Assembly: GCF_027587195.1 (NCBI RefSeq)
Contig: NZ_JAPDDP010000073.1
Location: forward strand, 1-40,801
Length of the DNA: 40,801 nt
Reading direction: 5' to 3'
Source of the DNA: Solirubrobacter phytolaccae
GTDB lineage: Bacteria; Actinomycetota; Thermoleophilia; Solirubrobacterales; Solirubrobacteraceae
This document shows, piece by piece, positions 7,464-16,948 of the stretch. The notes below the pieces were generated by a model that saw only the letters and a program-made list of their open reading frames with translations, did not search any database and was not told the DNA's origin. Both the position numbers and the translations under genes were made by a program. How positions within the stretch are numbered: the first letter of the stretch is position 1; each line of letters starts with the position of its first letter.

Positions 7464-8510
7464 GTGCGCCGACCACTTCATTTCATCGCCTTGCTGGCCA
7501 TGCTTTGTTCTTTCTTCGTAGCCGCGTGCGGCTCCGACGAGGAGGAACCGGCCACCGGCGGTAGCCCCTCCGCTGAGGAGACCCCGGCCAAGGAAGCGAT
7601 CAAGGTCGGCCTGGTCACCGACATCGGCGGCCTGAACGATCGCTCGTTCAACCAGCTCGCCAACGAAGGGCTCGAGCGGGCCAAGTCCGAGTTGGGCGTG
7701 GAGACGCGAGTGCTGATCTCCAAGGCCAACTCCGACTACGTGCCGAACCTCAGCACGCTCGCGCAGCAGCAGTACGACCTGGTCATCGGCGTCGGCTTCC
7801 TGATGGCCGAGGCGATGAACACCGTCGCCCCGAAGTTCCCCAAGACGAACTTCGCGATCATCGACGTGGACGCCACGGGCCTCGAGTCCAAGCCGACCAA
7901 CACCGCGGGCGTGCTCTTCAAGGAGAACGAAGCGGGTTACCTCGTCGGCTACATGGCGGGCCTGTACATCAAGGACGAGGGCGGCGGAACGGCGAGCTCG
8001 GTCGGCGGTCAGAAGATCCCGCCGGTCGACGCGTACATCGCCGGCTACCAGGCGGGCGTGAAGGCCGCCAACCCGGACGCGAAGGTCGTCAACGGCTACT
8101 CGCAGAAGTTCGACGACCCGGCGCCGTGCAAGGAGCTCGCGCTCGACCACATCGCGCAGGGTGCGAAGGTCGTCTTCCAGGTCGCCGGTGGCTGCGGCCT
8201 CGGCGCGCTGGACGCGGCGAAGGAGAAGGGTGTGCAGGGCATCGGCGTGGACGCCGACCAGGCCTACCTGGGTGACCAGATCATGACCTCGGCGCTCAAG
8301 AAGGTCGACGTCGCGGTCTACGACGAGATCAAGGCCGTGCAGGACGGCACGTTCAAGGGCGGTGCCAACACGATCTTCGACGTCAAGTCGGGCGCGGTCG
8401 GCATCGGCGAGACGAACGAGGTCGGCGCCAAGTACGCCGACCAGATCAAGGCGGAGCAGGAAAAGATCGCCTCGGGCGAGCTCACCGACATCCCCAACAC
8501 CGTCAAGTAA
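7464..8510 (+). CDS. nupN: BMP-family nucleoside-binding lipoprotein of an ABC transporter
   Basis: 348 aa. The N-terminus is a signal peptide ending in a lipobox (FVAAC), then an acidic linker. The BMP/PnrA fold follows: VGLVTDIGGLNDRSFNQLANEGLERAK, a DLVIGVGFLMAEAM segment, AGYLVGYMAG, and GCGLGALDAAKEKGVQGIGVDADQ, which contacts ribose in PnrA-type proteins. It would capture nucleosides at the outer membrane face and deliver them to the permeases encoded downstream. The start GTG at 7464 has a strong AAAGGAGT Shine-Dalgarno 8 nt upstream. This is the first intergenic gap (42 bp) in the operon and may hold a separate translation signal, but no clear promoter or terminator was seen. Confidence 0.92.
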   Translation: MRRPLHFIALLAMLCSFFVAACGSDEEEPATGGSPSAEETPAKEAIKVGLVTDIGGLNDRSFNQLANEGLERAKSELGVETRVLISKANSDYVPNLSTLAQQQYDLVIGVGFLMAEAMNTVAPKFPKTNFAIIDVDATGLESKPTNTAGVLFKENEAGYLVGYMAGLYIKDEGGGTASSVGGQKIPPVDAYIAGYQAGVKAANPDAKVVNGYSQKFDDPAPCKELALDHIAQGAKVVFQVAGGCGLGALDAAKEKGVQGIGVDADQAYLGDQIMTSALKKVDVAVYDEIKAVQDGTFKGGANTIFDVKSGAVGIGETNEVGAKYADQIKAEQEKIASGELTDIPNTVK

Positions 8511-10020
<1,510 letters not shown>

Positions 10021-10037
<17 letters not shown>

Positions 10038-11220
10038 CGACGAGCTGCCGCCCAACATGACCGTCGCCTCACGGGCCGCGGTCTATCTGCGCAGCGGCGG
10101 CTTCGTCGCACCGCTCATCACCGTGCTGGTCGCGTTCCTCGCGGGCGGCCTCGTCGTGCTCGCGACGGGCCACAACCCGATCGAGACCTACCAGGCGATC
10201 TTCAAGGGCACGGGCTTCAACTGGGTCTTCCCGTGGCTGTCCGAGGACGACCGGACCATCGCGGCGCTGGCCCTCCAGCAGACGCTGATCACCACGACCC
10301 CGCTGATCCTCACGGGCCTCGCGGTCGCGTTCGCGTTCCGCTGCGGCCTGTTCAACATCGGCGGCCAGGGTCAGTACATCGTGGGCTCGATCCTCGCGGT
10401 CTGGGTCGGCTCCTCGTTCGACGGGATGCCGGCGCTGCTGCACATCGTCGTCGCGATCCTCGCGGGCATCCTCTCCGGCGCGGCGTGGGCGGGCATCGCC
10501 GGCCTGCTGAAGGCGGTCACGGGCACCAACGAGGTGATCACGACGATCATGCTCAACTGGATCGCGATCTGGGTGGGCGTGTGGCTGTTCGGCCTCGGCG
10601 GCCCGCTGCAGAACGACGATCCGACGCGGGTCGACGTGCCGGTGTCCAACGACGTCCTGGCCGGCGCGAAGCTCCCGGTGTTCTGGGGCGACGCGCAGCT
10701 GCAGGGTCTGCACATCGGCATCTTCATCGCGCTCGCGGCGCTCGTCGTCTTCTGGGTGCTGCTGAACCGCACCACACTCGGCTACGAGGTGCGCGCGGTC
10801 GGCTTCAGCCCGGACGCCGCCGAGGCGTCCGGCATCAACGTGCGCCGCAACTACATCCTCGTGATGGCGATCTGCGGGGCGTTCGCCGGGCTCGGCGGCG
10901 CGCTGGACGTCATGGGCTGGCAGTTCCGGATCGCGACCAACGACATCCCGGCGAACCAGCTCGCGTTCTTCGGCATCGCGGTCGCACTGCTCGGACGCAA
11001 CACCGCGATCGGAACGCTGCTGGGAGCGCTGCTGTTCGCGGGGCTCATCAACGGCACGTCCACGCGCAACCTCGACCCGTCGGTGTTCGAGCCCCAGCTG
11101 GCCACGAACCTCACCTACATGATCCAGGGACTTGTCGTGCTGCTGATCTCGACTGATGTGCTGGTGGTCTACCTGCTGCGGTTGCGCCGCCGGCGCCGGA
11201 CCCAGGCGGTGGCCGCATGA
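10021..11220 (+). CDS. nupP: Nucleoside ABC transporter permease 1
   Basis: About 399 aa, very hydrophobic, with eight or more predicted membrane helices. The BPD_transp_2 pattern is clear: LTGLAVAFAFRCGLFNIGGQGQY, GTNEVITTIMLNWIA, TTLGYEVRAVGFSPDAAEASGI (the coupling segment facing the ATPase) and a GLGGALDVMGWQF loop. The ATG at 10021 is preceded by an in-frame GTG at 10018; either could be used. It overlaps the 3' end of nupO by 17 nt and its own end overlaps the second permease start. The pair would form the heterodimeric channel. Confidence 0.92.
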
Positions 11221-12377
11221 CCCCGAAGCGTGTCGGCTGGGCGGCGGTCGCCCTGGGCATCCTCGCGTTCTTCGTCGCGGTGCCGCCGCTGACGGTGCGC
11301 TCGCCGATCGTCGTGATCGTGCTCGCCGCGCTCGCGATGGCAGCGGGCTCGTACGCCGTCACGGCGGGGGAGAAGCGCATCGGCTGGGGCGGCATCGTCG
11401 CCGGCCTGGTCGGGCTCGTCGGCGGCTACGCGGCGACGCAGTCGGGCGTCGCGAACCTCGAGCGGGTCGTGGTCTGGGGCGCGCTCGGCGCGGCCACGCT
11501 GCGCTACGCGACGCCGCTGATCTTCGGCGCGGTCGGCGGCCTGTTCTCCGAGCGCTCGGGCGTCGTGAACATCGCGCTCGAGGGCATGATGCTGATGGGC
11601 GCGTTCTTCGGCGCGTGGGGCGCGGACATGACCGGCTCGTGGATCCTCGGGTTGGTCATCGCCGTCGTGGCGGGCTCGGCCTTCGCGGCCATCCACGCCC
11701 TGTTCGCGATCAGCTTCCGGGCCGACCAGATCGTCTCCGGCACGGCGCTGAACCTGCTCGCGGTCGGCATCACGGGCTACCTGTACGTGCAGGTCTACGG
11801 GGACCTCGGCACGCCGGACGACCTGCCGTCGGTGCCGAACGTGTCGCTCCCGATCGACTGGCTGCCGCTGTTCGGGGACGTCTTCGGGGACCTGAACCTG
11901 CTCGTCTGGCTCGCGCTCGCGGCCGTGCTCGTCACCTGGATCGTCGTCTTCCGCACGCCGACCGGCCTGCGGCTGCGCTCGGCGGGCGAGAACCCGCTGG
12001 CGGCGGAGACGGCGGGCCTGAACGTCGTGCGCACCCGCTACTACGCGGTGATGGCGTCCGGCGGGCTCGCGGCGCTCGGTGGCGCGTTCCTGTCGATCGG
12101 CTTCCTGCACACGTTCACGCAGAACATGACCGCGGGCCGCGGGTTCATCGCCCTGGCGGCGCTGATCTTCGGGCGCTGGAAGCCGGGCCTCGCGCTCGCC
12201 GCGACGCTGCTGTTCGGGTTCGGCAGCGCGTTGGCGTCGCGGCTGCCGGTGTTCTCGCCGTCCGGCGCGGTGCTCTTCCAGGCCCTGCCGTACGTGCTGA
12301 CGCTGATCGCCGTCACGGGCCTCATCGGCCGTTCGGTCCCGCCGCTGGCGCTCGGACGTCCGCTTCCACGCTCGTAA
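11217..12377 (+). CDS. nupQ: Nucleoside ABC transporter permease 2
   Basis: 386 aa. It starts at the ATGA overlap with nupP. The first ~110 residues are an extra hydrophobic region with three predicted helices not found in the usual ~310-aa NupQ. The conserved part starts at LRYATPLIFGAVGGLFSERSGVVNIALEGMML and includes FRADQIVSGTALNLLAVG and the coupling segment GLRLRSAGENPLAAETAGL. It ends the nucleoside locus. The N-terminal extension is seen in several actinobacterial homologues as far as I recall; its role is unknown. Confidence 0.92.
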   Translation: MTPKRVGWAAVALGILAFFVAVPPLTVRSPIVVIVLAALAMAAGSYAVTAGEKRIGWGGIVAGLVGLVGGYAATQSGVANLERVVVWGALGAATLRYATPLIFGAVGGLFSERSGVVNIALEGMMLMGAFFGAWGADMTGSWILGLVIAVVAGSAFAAIHALFAISFRADQIVSGTALNLLAVGITGYLYVQVYGDLGTPDDLPSVPNVSLPIDWLPLFGDVFGDLNLLVWLALAAVLVTWIVVFRTPTGLRLRSAGENPLAAETAGLNVVRTRYYAVMASGGLAALGGAFLSIGFLHTFTQNMTAGRGFIALAALIFGRWKPGLALAATLLFGFGSALASRLPVFSPSGAVLFQALPYVLTLIAVTGLIGRSVPPLALGRPLPRS

Positions 12378-12414
12378 GGTTCAATTCGGGCGGTCGGGTG
12401 GAATGCTTGACCGC

Positions 12415-12945
12415 ATGATCTCTCGCCGGTGGTTGGGAGCGCTCGCGGCGCTCGGGCTCGCGATCACCGGCTGCGGCGAGGCCGCCGCGCCGGAGCCGGA
12501 TCAGCTGGCGCTCAAGCGGCCGGAGCGGCCGCGCGAGGCTCAGCCGGACAAGCGTGCCCCGGTCACCGGCGCCGAGCGGGGCGTGATCCGCCGCTGGGCG
12601 GAGGAGCTCTCCCGCGGCGACGTCCGCGCCGCGGCGAAGGAGTTCAGCGTGCCGAGCGAGATCGTCAACCTGCAGCCCGATCCGCTCGAGCTGGACACGG
12701 CGCGCCGCGTCGAGGACTTCAACGACAGCCTCCCGTGCGGCGCGAAGCTCATCAAGGTCACGCGCACCGTCAGCAAGCTCGTCGTCGGCGAGTTCGAGCT
12801 CACGGACCGCCCGGGCGGGGATTGCGGCGCCAGCGCCGGCTCGCAGGCGACGTTCGCCTTCCTGATCGACGCCGACGGGCACATCGCGCGCCTGATCTAC
12901 ATCGACACCGACGACGCCGACGCTCCCGGCACGGCCCTAACCTAG
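12415..12945 (+). CDS. Putative lipoprotein of unknown function
   Basis: About 176 aa. It has an Arg-containing n-region, a hydrophobic stretch GALAALGLAI and a lipobox ITGC, so it is probably membrane-anchored outside. The mature part has a charged spacer and then a ~110-residue alpha/beta region (RRWAEELSRGDVRAAAKEF, IVNLQPDPLEL, LPCGAKLIKVTRTVSKLVVGEFEL, FLIDADGHIARLIYID) resembling the NTF2/SnoaL-like cystatin-type fold; that is inference. Two Cys (in LPCG and GDCG) could form a disulfide. An in-frame ATG at 12403 is an alternative start. Its stop overlaps the convergent receiver gene by 9 bp. Confidence 0.7.
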   Translation: MISRRWLGALAALGLAITGCGEAAAPEPDQLALKRPERPREAQPDKRAPVTGAERGVIRRWAEELSRGDVRAAAKEFSVPSEIVNLQPDPLELDTARRVEDFNDSLPCGAKLIKVTRTVSKLVVGEFELTDRPGGDCGASAGSQATFAFLIDADGHIARLIYIDTDDADAPGTALT

Positions 12946-13341
12946 GCTCGGGCTGACATAGCGCTCCCCGCGCGTCACGGCGTCCAGCCCGTCGATCAGC
13001 TCGGGCAGCCCGCCCTCCTTGAGGACGATCCCGTGTGCGCCCGCCTCGAGCACGCCCTGCAGCTCCTGCGGGTCGGTCGTGGCCGTGAACACCACGACCT
13101 TCGTGTGCAGCTCCGCGGCCACGAGCCGCCGGATCAGCCCCTCGCCACCGCCCTCGGAGGCCAGGTGCAGATCCACCACCGCCACGTCGGGCTTGCTGCC
13201 CAGCACGAGCTCCGCGCCGGTCTCCGCCGTACCCGCCACGCCGCACACGGTCCAGCCCCGCTGCTGGAGCACGTCGCGCAGAAAGATCCGCAGCGCCCCG
13301 TGGTCTTCGACGATCGCCACCGTCCGTCCCTCGTTGCTCAT
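12937..13341 (-). CDS. Stand-alone response-regulator receiver protein
   Basis: 134 aa, one REC domain without output domain. Visible: VAIVEDHGALRIFLRDVL with the acidic pair, the phospho-acceptor Asp in DVAVVDLHL, VVFTATTD with the switch Thr, and GAHGIVLKEGG with the conserved Lys. It may relay a phosphate or act by protein-protein contact, like CheY or Spo0F; no kinase is encoded nearby. An ATG at 13353 is an alternative start. It diverges from the DUF4031 gene with only 5-17 bp between them. Confidence 0.85.
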   Translation of the reverse strand: MSNEGRTVAIVEDHGALRIFLRDVLQQRGWTVCGVAGTAETGAELVLGSKPDVAVVDLHLASEGGGEGLIRRLVAAELHTKVVVFTATTDPQELQGVLEAGAHGIVLKEGGLPELIDGLDAVTRGERYVSPSLG

Positions 13342-13358
13342 GCCAGCCTTCATACCCG

Positions 13359-13649
13359 ATGACGGTCCTGGTGGATCCGCTCCGGCGCTACGAGCACGTC
13401 CCGTTCACGGTCAAAGACTGGTGCCACATGGCCGTCGACGGCTCGTTCGAGGAGCTCCACGCGTTCGCCGCGGCTCTCGGCATCCCGCGCTCGCGCTTCC
13501 AGGGCGACCACTACGACCTGGTGCCGTGGATCCGCGAGCGTGCGGTGACGTTGGGCGCGGTCGAGGTCGAGACGTCTGAGCTCTTGGTGCGCATGGCGGG
13601 TCCGCGCGGCGACCGTGCCCGACGGCGCACCGCCGCGCGGTCGTCGTAA
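13359..13649 (+). CDS. DUF4031 family protein
   Basis: 96 aa. The pattern is that of DUF4031: MTVLVDPL at the start, then KDWCHMAVDGSFEELHAFAAALGIPRSRFQGDHYDLV and a short helix with LGAVEVETSELLVRM, followed by a basic tail. The function is not known; conserved Trp, His and Asp suggest a small enzyme or nucleic-acid-binding unit. It lies just upstream of the gasdermin-protease pair on the same strand with a 77-bp gap that contains a candidate promoter, so it is probably a separate transcription unit. Confidence 0.75.
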   Translation: MTVLVDPLRRYEHVPFTVKDWCHMAVDGSFEELHAFAAALGIPRSRFQGDHYDLVPWIRERAVTLGAVEVETSELLVRMAGPRGDRARRRTAARSS

Positions 13650-13667
13650 GCGCCCGGCTCGCGCGCA

Positions 13668-13696
13668 TTGACAACGGCGGCGGCCTCATGTGAGAT
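13668..13696 (+). promoter_or_regulatory. Candidate promoter of the gasdermin-protease operon
   Basis: TTGACA at 13668-13673, a 17-nt spacer, and a weak -10 TGAGAT at 13691-13696. Transcription would begin near 13703, about 24 nt before the TTG start at 13727. The -35 and spacing are ideal, the -10 is poor. Confidence 0.4.
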
Positions 13697-13726
13697 CGCG
13701 CATCCGTCTCCTACTCGCTGAGCTCC

Positions 13727-14560
13727 TTGCCAAGACTTCCACTCTGCTCGGGCGATCCGCTCGTCCACACGCTGCGCGACCTGTTCGACGCGGTTCCCCT
13801 CCGCACGCCGGAGGAGCGCGTCACGACGATGTCCGTGGTCGCGAGCCAGGACGGCCGTTCGCGGTTCCTCGGGCCGCTCGGCCCGATCCTGGACGGCGAT
13901 GAGGCACTCGACGTCGACGCGATCGAGTCCCGCATCGCCTCGCTCGCGGGCAAGCGCTCGCGCGTCGTCGAGCGCAAGCTGGCGCTCGAGATCCTCGAAG
14001 GCTTCCTCGCCCCGCTCGGCGTGCCGCTGCCCGCGGTGGCCGCCGCCGTCGGCCGCTCGACGAAGGTCTCGTTCCGGTTCGACGACGTGCGCCGTCGTTA
14101 CGTCGAGGTCACGCGTGTCGGCAAGCTGCTGCGTGATCGGCGCATCGACACCGCCAACGCGACCGCGACGATGTTCCTCGAGCAGCGCGCGGACTTCCTC
14201 CTGGTCGACTCGGTGCTCCAGAGCTCCGGCTTCGCGATCGAGGTGGACGACGAGCGCAGCCGCAGCGCGGAGTTCGACGCCGGGGCAATCAGCGAGCTGA
14301 TCGGGACGGTCCAGCCGTCGACGACGACCGTCACGGCGGATCAGCGGCAGATCACGTTCGCGGGGACCCGCCCGCTGACGTTCGCGTTCTCGTGCGTCCG
14401 GTTCTTCGTCGACGAGTACGGCGCGCTGGCCTCGATCGAGCCCGACCGCGGGCCCGCGAGCCTGGGCTTCGGCCCGTCCGGTGTCGTCATCGAGACACCG
14501 AACCGCGTGCTGCTCACCCAGGAGCCGGCGCTGCTCGAGTGGGACGACGACGGGCTATGA
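13727..14560 (+). CDS. Bacterial gasdermin-like pore-forming protein
   Basis: 277 aa, the size of bacterial gasdermins. The N-terminus CSGDPLVHTLRDLFDAVPLRTPEERV matches the family pattern C..DP.V..LR......R.P, with a Cys (residue 7) near the start where family members are palmitoylated. Then VSFRFDDV (111-121), an FLLVDSVLQSSGFAIEVDDE segment (157-176) and ITFAGTRPLTFAFSCVRFFVDEYG (209-232), which correspond in order to the family's FxFxDV, VITxVLxSxxFxVxA and ITYxGPxPLVFGFxAVxLFxD strands. A ~40-residue tail follows, in the position of the short autoinhibitory C-terminus removed by proteases. The TTG start is the only reasonable one (upstream in-frame stop at 13691, next ATG loses the Cys). 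Family assignment is by pattern recall and needs an HMM or structure check. Stop overlaps the protease gene (ATGA). Confidence 0.78.
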   Translation: MPRLPLCSGDPLVHTLRDLFDAVPLRTPEERVTTMSVVASQDGRSRFLGPLGPILDGDEALDVDAIESRIASLAGKRSRVVERKLALEILEGFLAPLGVPLPAVAAAVGRSTKVSFRFDDVRRRYVEVTRVGKLLRDRRIDTANATATMFLEQRADFLLVDSVLQSSGFAIEVDDERSRSAEFDAGAISELIGTVQPSTTTVTADQRQITFAGTRPLTFAFSCVRFFVDEYGALASIEPDRGPASLGFGPSGVVIETPNRVLLTQEPALLEWDDDGL

Positions 14561-15729
14561 GCTCGACCCCCGCGAACGCGTACCTCGAGCGCCTGCAGCG
14601 CAACCTCTTCGCCGCCACCGGGGAGGATCCCGAGCGCCTTCAGGAGATCGGGGACAAGACGATGGCGACGGTGCTGGGCGGCGCGACGAAGGTCGGGTTC
14701 CCGGACGCCGAGGCGATCCCGAAGATCCTGCAGGAGGAGTTCGCGCGCGGTTTGGCGATGCGGCCGTCCCGCTACGAGGATCCGCTGACGCACATGCTGA
14801 TGGTCCGGCTCGCGGACGACCTCGAGAAGACCGCGGGGACCCTGGGCTATGAGCTGCCTCCGCGGCCGGTGTTCGGCACGTTGCCGCTCGGGCAGCTCAA
14901 CGCGAGCGCGATCGCCGTGCCCGACTCGTCGGAGCACCTCATCGTGTTCCAGAAAGGGCTGTTCGGCTTCATGAACCTCTTGGCGAAGGCGGTCGCGGCG
15001 AGCCTGCCGTGGGTCGACGAGCCGGAGGGCGGCGGGGTGTCGTTCAGCACCGATGTGGACAAGATCCGCGAGCATCTCAAGAGCGACTCCGAGCCGGCGG
15101 CCCGGCTGGCGGACTTCGTCGCCTCCTACGTGGTCGAGGGTGATCCGCACCGCTCGCAGCAGTACTTCCTCGGCGGCCCGGCGATGCGCCTGGCGGAGAT
15201 CCTGCGTTACGGCGGCGAGCTGTTCGTGCTCGCGCACGAGTACGGCCACATCGTCAGCGGGCATCTCGAGAGCGATCACCGGACCGAGCAGGTGGCCGAC
15301 GAGACCCTCACGATCGTCTCCGAGCCGTGGGTGAAGGAGCATCAGGCCGACTACATCGGGATGATCCTGGCCGTCTCGACGATGCACCACGAGAAGGACC
15401 TGGACATCGCGATGGCCTTCGGCGCGGTCGACCTGGTCTTCTCGGCGATGGCCCTGGTCGACGCCGCGCTCGGAGTCGTCGCCGTCAACGACCCTGAGGC
15501 GACGGCCCGGTCGGACACGCACCCTCCGGCTCAGCTGCGCCAGGCGATGCTGCGGGAGATGCTCGACCGCGCACTCGACGACGAGGCTCAGGTCGCGGCG
15601 GCACGCTTGTTCGCCGAGACGCTCGACGAGATCATGCAGGTGCTGTGGGACAGCATCGCGCCCTACCTGAGCGAGCTGCACGCACGCGGCGTGCGGCCCT
15701 CACCCATCTGGGGCATCGCTCCCGCCTAG
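14557..15729 (+). CDS. HExxH zinc metalloprotease, putative gasdermin activator
   Basis: 390 aa, no signal peptide or clear membrane segment. The zinc motif H227-E-Y-G-H231 lies in ELFVLAHEYGHIVSGHL and is followed 30 residues later by E261-H-Q-A-D265, the ExxAD third-ligand pattern of M48-like gluzincins. The N-terminal ~200 residues are helical and of unknown fold (SEHLIVFQKGLFGFMNLL, then an insert); they may be the sensing or regulatory part. The start ATG overlaps the gasdermin stop, so the two proteins are made together. By analogy with known gasdermin operons, it would cut the gasdermin C-terminal tail upon a phage signal. Family members of this protease type have other roles elsewhere, so the role is inferred from the overlap. 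Confidence 0.82.
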   Translation: MSSTPANAYLERLQRNLFAATGEDPERLQEIGDKTMATVLGGATKVGFPDAEAIPKILQEEFARGLAMRPSRYEDPLTHMLMVRLADDLEKTAGTLGYELPPRPVFGTLPLGQLNASAIAVPDSSEHLIVFQKGLFGFMNLLAKAVAASLPWVDEPEGGGVSFSTDVDKIREHLKSDSEPAARLADFVASYVVEGDPHRSQQYFLGGPAMRLAEILRYGGELFVLAHEYGHIVSGHLESDHRTEQVADETLTIVSEPWVKEHQADYIGMILAVSTMHHEKDLDIAMAFGAVDLVFSAMALVDAALGVVAVNDPEATARSDTHPPAQLRQAMLREMLDRALDDEAQVAAARLFAETLDEIMQVLWDSIAPYLSELHARGVRPSPIWGIAPA

Positions 15730-15751
15730 CGCCGGGCGTGAGGCCCCGCGC

Positions 15752-15955
15752 TCACCACGACAGGTAGTCGCGCGCGTCCGGGATCCGCTTCAGCGCCCGG
15801 TCGATCTCGCCGCGCTCGGCGGTCGGGATCTGCACGTCTCGGCCCTTGACCATGACGGGGCACTCCGGGAGAGCGGCTCGAAGTCGCCAGATGGCCATGT
15901 GGGCCTCACTGCTGTCGTTGAGAAGCGTGAGGGTACGGCCGGTCTGAGGGCTCAT
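15752..15955 (-). CDS. Small conserved-looking protein of unknown function
   Basis: 67 aa. Start ATG at 15955 has a GAGGGG Shine-Dalgarno-like sequence about 7 nt upstream; longer starts have Arg/Pro-rich low-complexity sequence. The protein is predicted helix-strand-helix (TLTLLNDSSEAHMAIWRLRAALPECPVMVKGRDVQIPTAERGEIDRALKRI) with one Cys. I do not recognise it. It converges on the protease gene with 22 bp between the stops. Confidence 0.55.
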   Translation of the reverse strand: MSPQTGRTLTLLNDSSEAHMAIWRLRAALPECPVMVKGRDVQIPTAERGEIDRALKRIPDARDYLSW

Positions 15956-16022
15956 GCGCGTCCCCTCGGCCGGCCGGCGTCCCGAGACGAGTCCTGCACG
16001 CGGCGTTGCAGAGGCCACTCGG

Positions 16023-16028
16023 TACGAT
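16023..16028 (+). promoter_or_regulatory. Candidate -10 (TACGAT) for the HEAT-repeat gene
   Basis: TACGAT is 11 nt before the ATG at 16040, fitting the short-leader pattern seen for other genes here. No -35 at the right spacing. Confidence 0.3.
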
Positions 16029-16039
16029 CCGCACTCGCC

Positions 16040-16789
16040 ATGTCGACGGAGTCCCGCTCACCGCTCGAGCTGTTCGAGATCGCCTACGACAGCGAGGGCG
16101 ACGCGTACAGCGACGTCCTGCGAGAGCTGCACTGGAGCGGCGAGCGGGTCACGTTCGAGATCGCCCGCGCGTGGGCGTTCGACCCCGACGAGCTCCGCCG
16201 CATCGTCGGCCTCGACGTGCTGGGCCAGCTCGGCATCGCCCAGTCGGCGCGCCGCTCCCACTGGCCCCACCGCCCGGAGACGATCGAGCTGCTGCGGCGC
16301 ATCCTCCAGGACCCGAACGTGCCGCTGGACGTCCTCGAGTCGGCGATCGTCTCCGCCGGCCATCAGAGCGCCCGCGCGCTGCTGCACGACGTCATCGCCT
16401 TCGTCGACCACCCCGACGACGACATCCGGTCCGCGGTCACGTTCGCCGTCTCCTCCCTCCGCGTCTTCGCCGACGACGACGGCGACCTTTACCCCGCCGC
16501 GCCCGAGATCGTCGACACCCTCATCCACCTCTGCGCCGACGACGTCGCCGAGATCCGCGAGTGGGCGCTGTTCCACCTGCGCATCCTCGAGGACGACCAG
16601 GCCCCGAACGAGTCCCCGGGCGCGCTGGCGGCCTACCTGGCCGGCGTCGAGGACGAGGACGAGGACGTCCGCCTGGAGGCGCGACAGGCGCTCGAAGCGC
16701 TGGGCCTCCGCAGCGAACCCCGCATCGGCCGGCTGTCCCGCCCGATGACGCGCCGGCGCCGAGCGCACCGCCGCTCGCGCCGTCGCTGA
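16040..16789 (+). CDS. HEAT-repeat domain protein
   Basis: 249 aa, acidic, with a strongly basic Arg-rich tail. Helical pairs with the HEAT rhythm are visible: LLRRILQDPNVPLDVLESAIVSAG, ALLHDVIAFVDHPDDDIRSAVTFAVSSL, IVDTLIHLCADDVAEIREWALFHL, AYLAGVEDEDEDVRLEARQALEALG; each has the P-D-xx-[VI]R core. It probably is a protein-binding scaffold. The ATG at 16040 is preferred because the 47 residues upstream are not HEAT-like and overlap the opposite small gene. It is the last gene before the island; its end is 10 bp from attL. Confidence 0.8.
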   Translation: MSTESRSPLELFEIAYDSEGDAYSDVLRELHWSGERVTFEIARAWAFDPDELRRIVGLDVLGQLGIAQSARRSHWPHRPETIELLRRILQDPNVPLDVLESAIVSAGHQSARALLHDVIAFVDHPDDDIRSAVTFAVSSLRVFADDDGDLYPAAPEIVDTLIHLCADDVAEIREWALFHLRILEDDQAPNESPGALAAYLAGVEDEDEDVRLEARQALEALGLRSEPRIGRLSRPMTRRRRAHRRSRRR

Positions 16790-16799
16790 CCCTCGGCCA

Positions 16800-16843
16800 A
16801 GCCGGAGACGGGATTCGAACCCGTGACCTACCGCTTACAAGGC
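16800..16843. repeat. attL: 44-bp tRNA-Thr fragment
   Basis: Identical to 22295-22338. It comprises the anticodon-stem 3' half, variable and T arms and the acceptor 3' strand of the tRNA on the minus strand. It lacks the 5' half and is not a functional tRNA. Confidence 0.9.
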
Positions 16844-16948
16844 CTGAATTTGAAGTGACGCGAGACCTCGATTTTGGCCATGGAAGGCCGATTTCGGGGT
16901 CTCGGTCCTTTCGCGGATTGTCAGCGATCGGGCTGAATCGACTGGGGT

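Noticed and set aside
16800-16843. Second tRNA gene
   Set aside because: Only the 3' part of tRNA-Thr is present; the sequence diverges inside the anticodon stem, so it is an att site.
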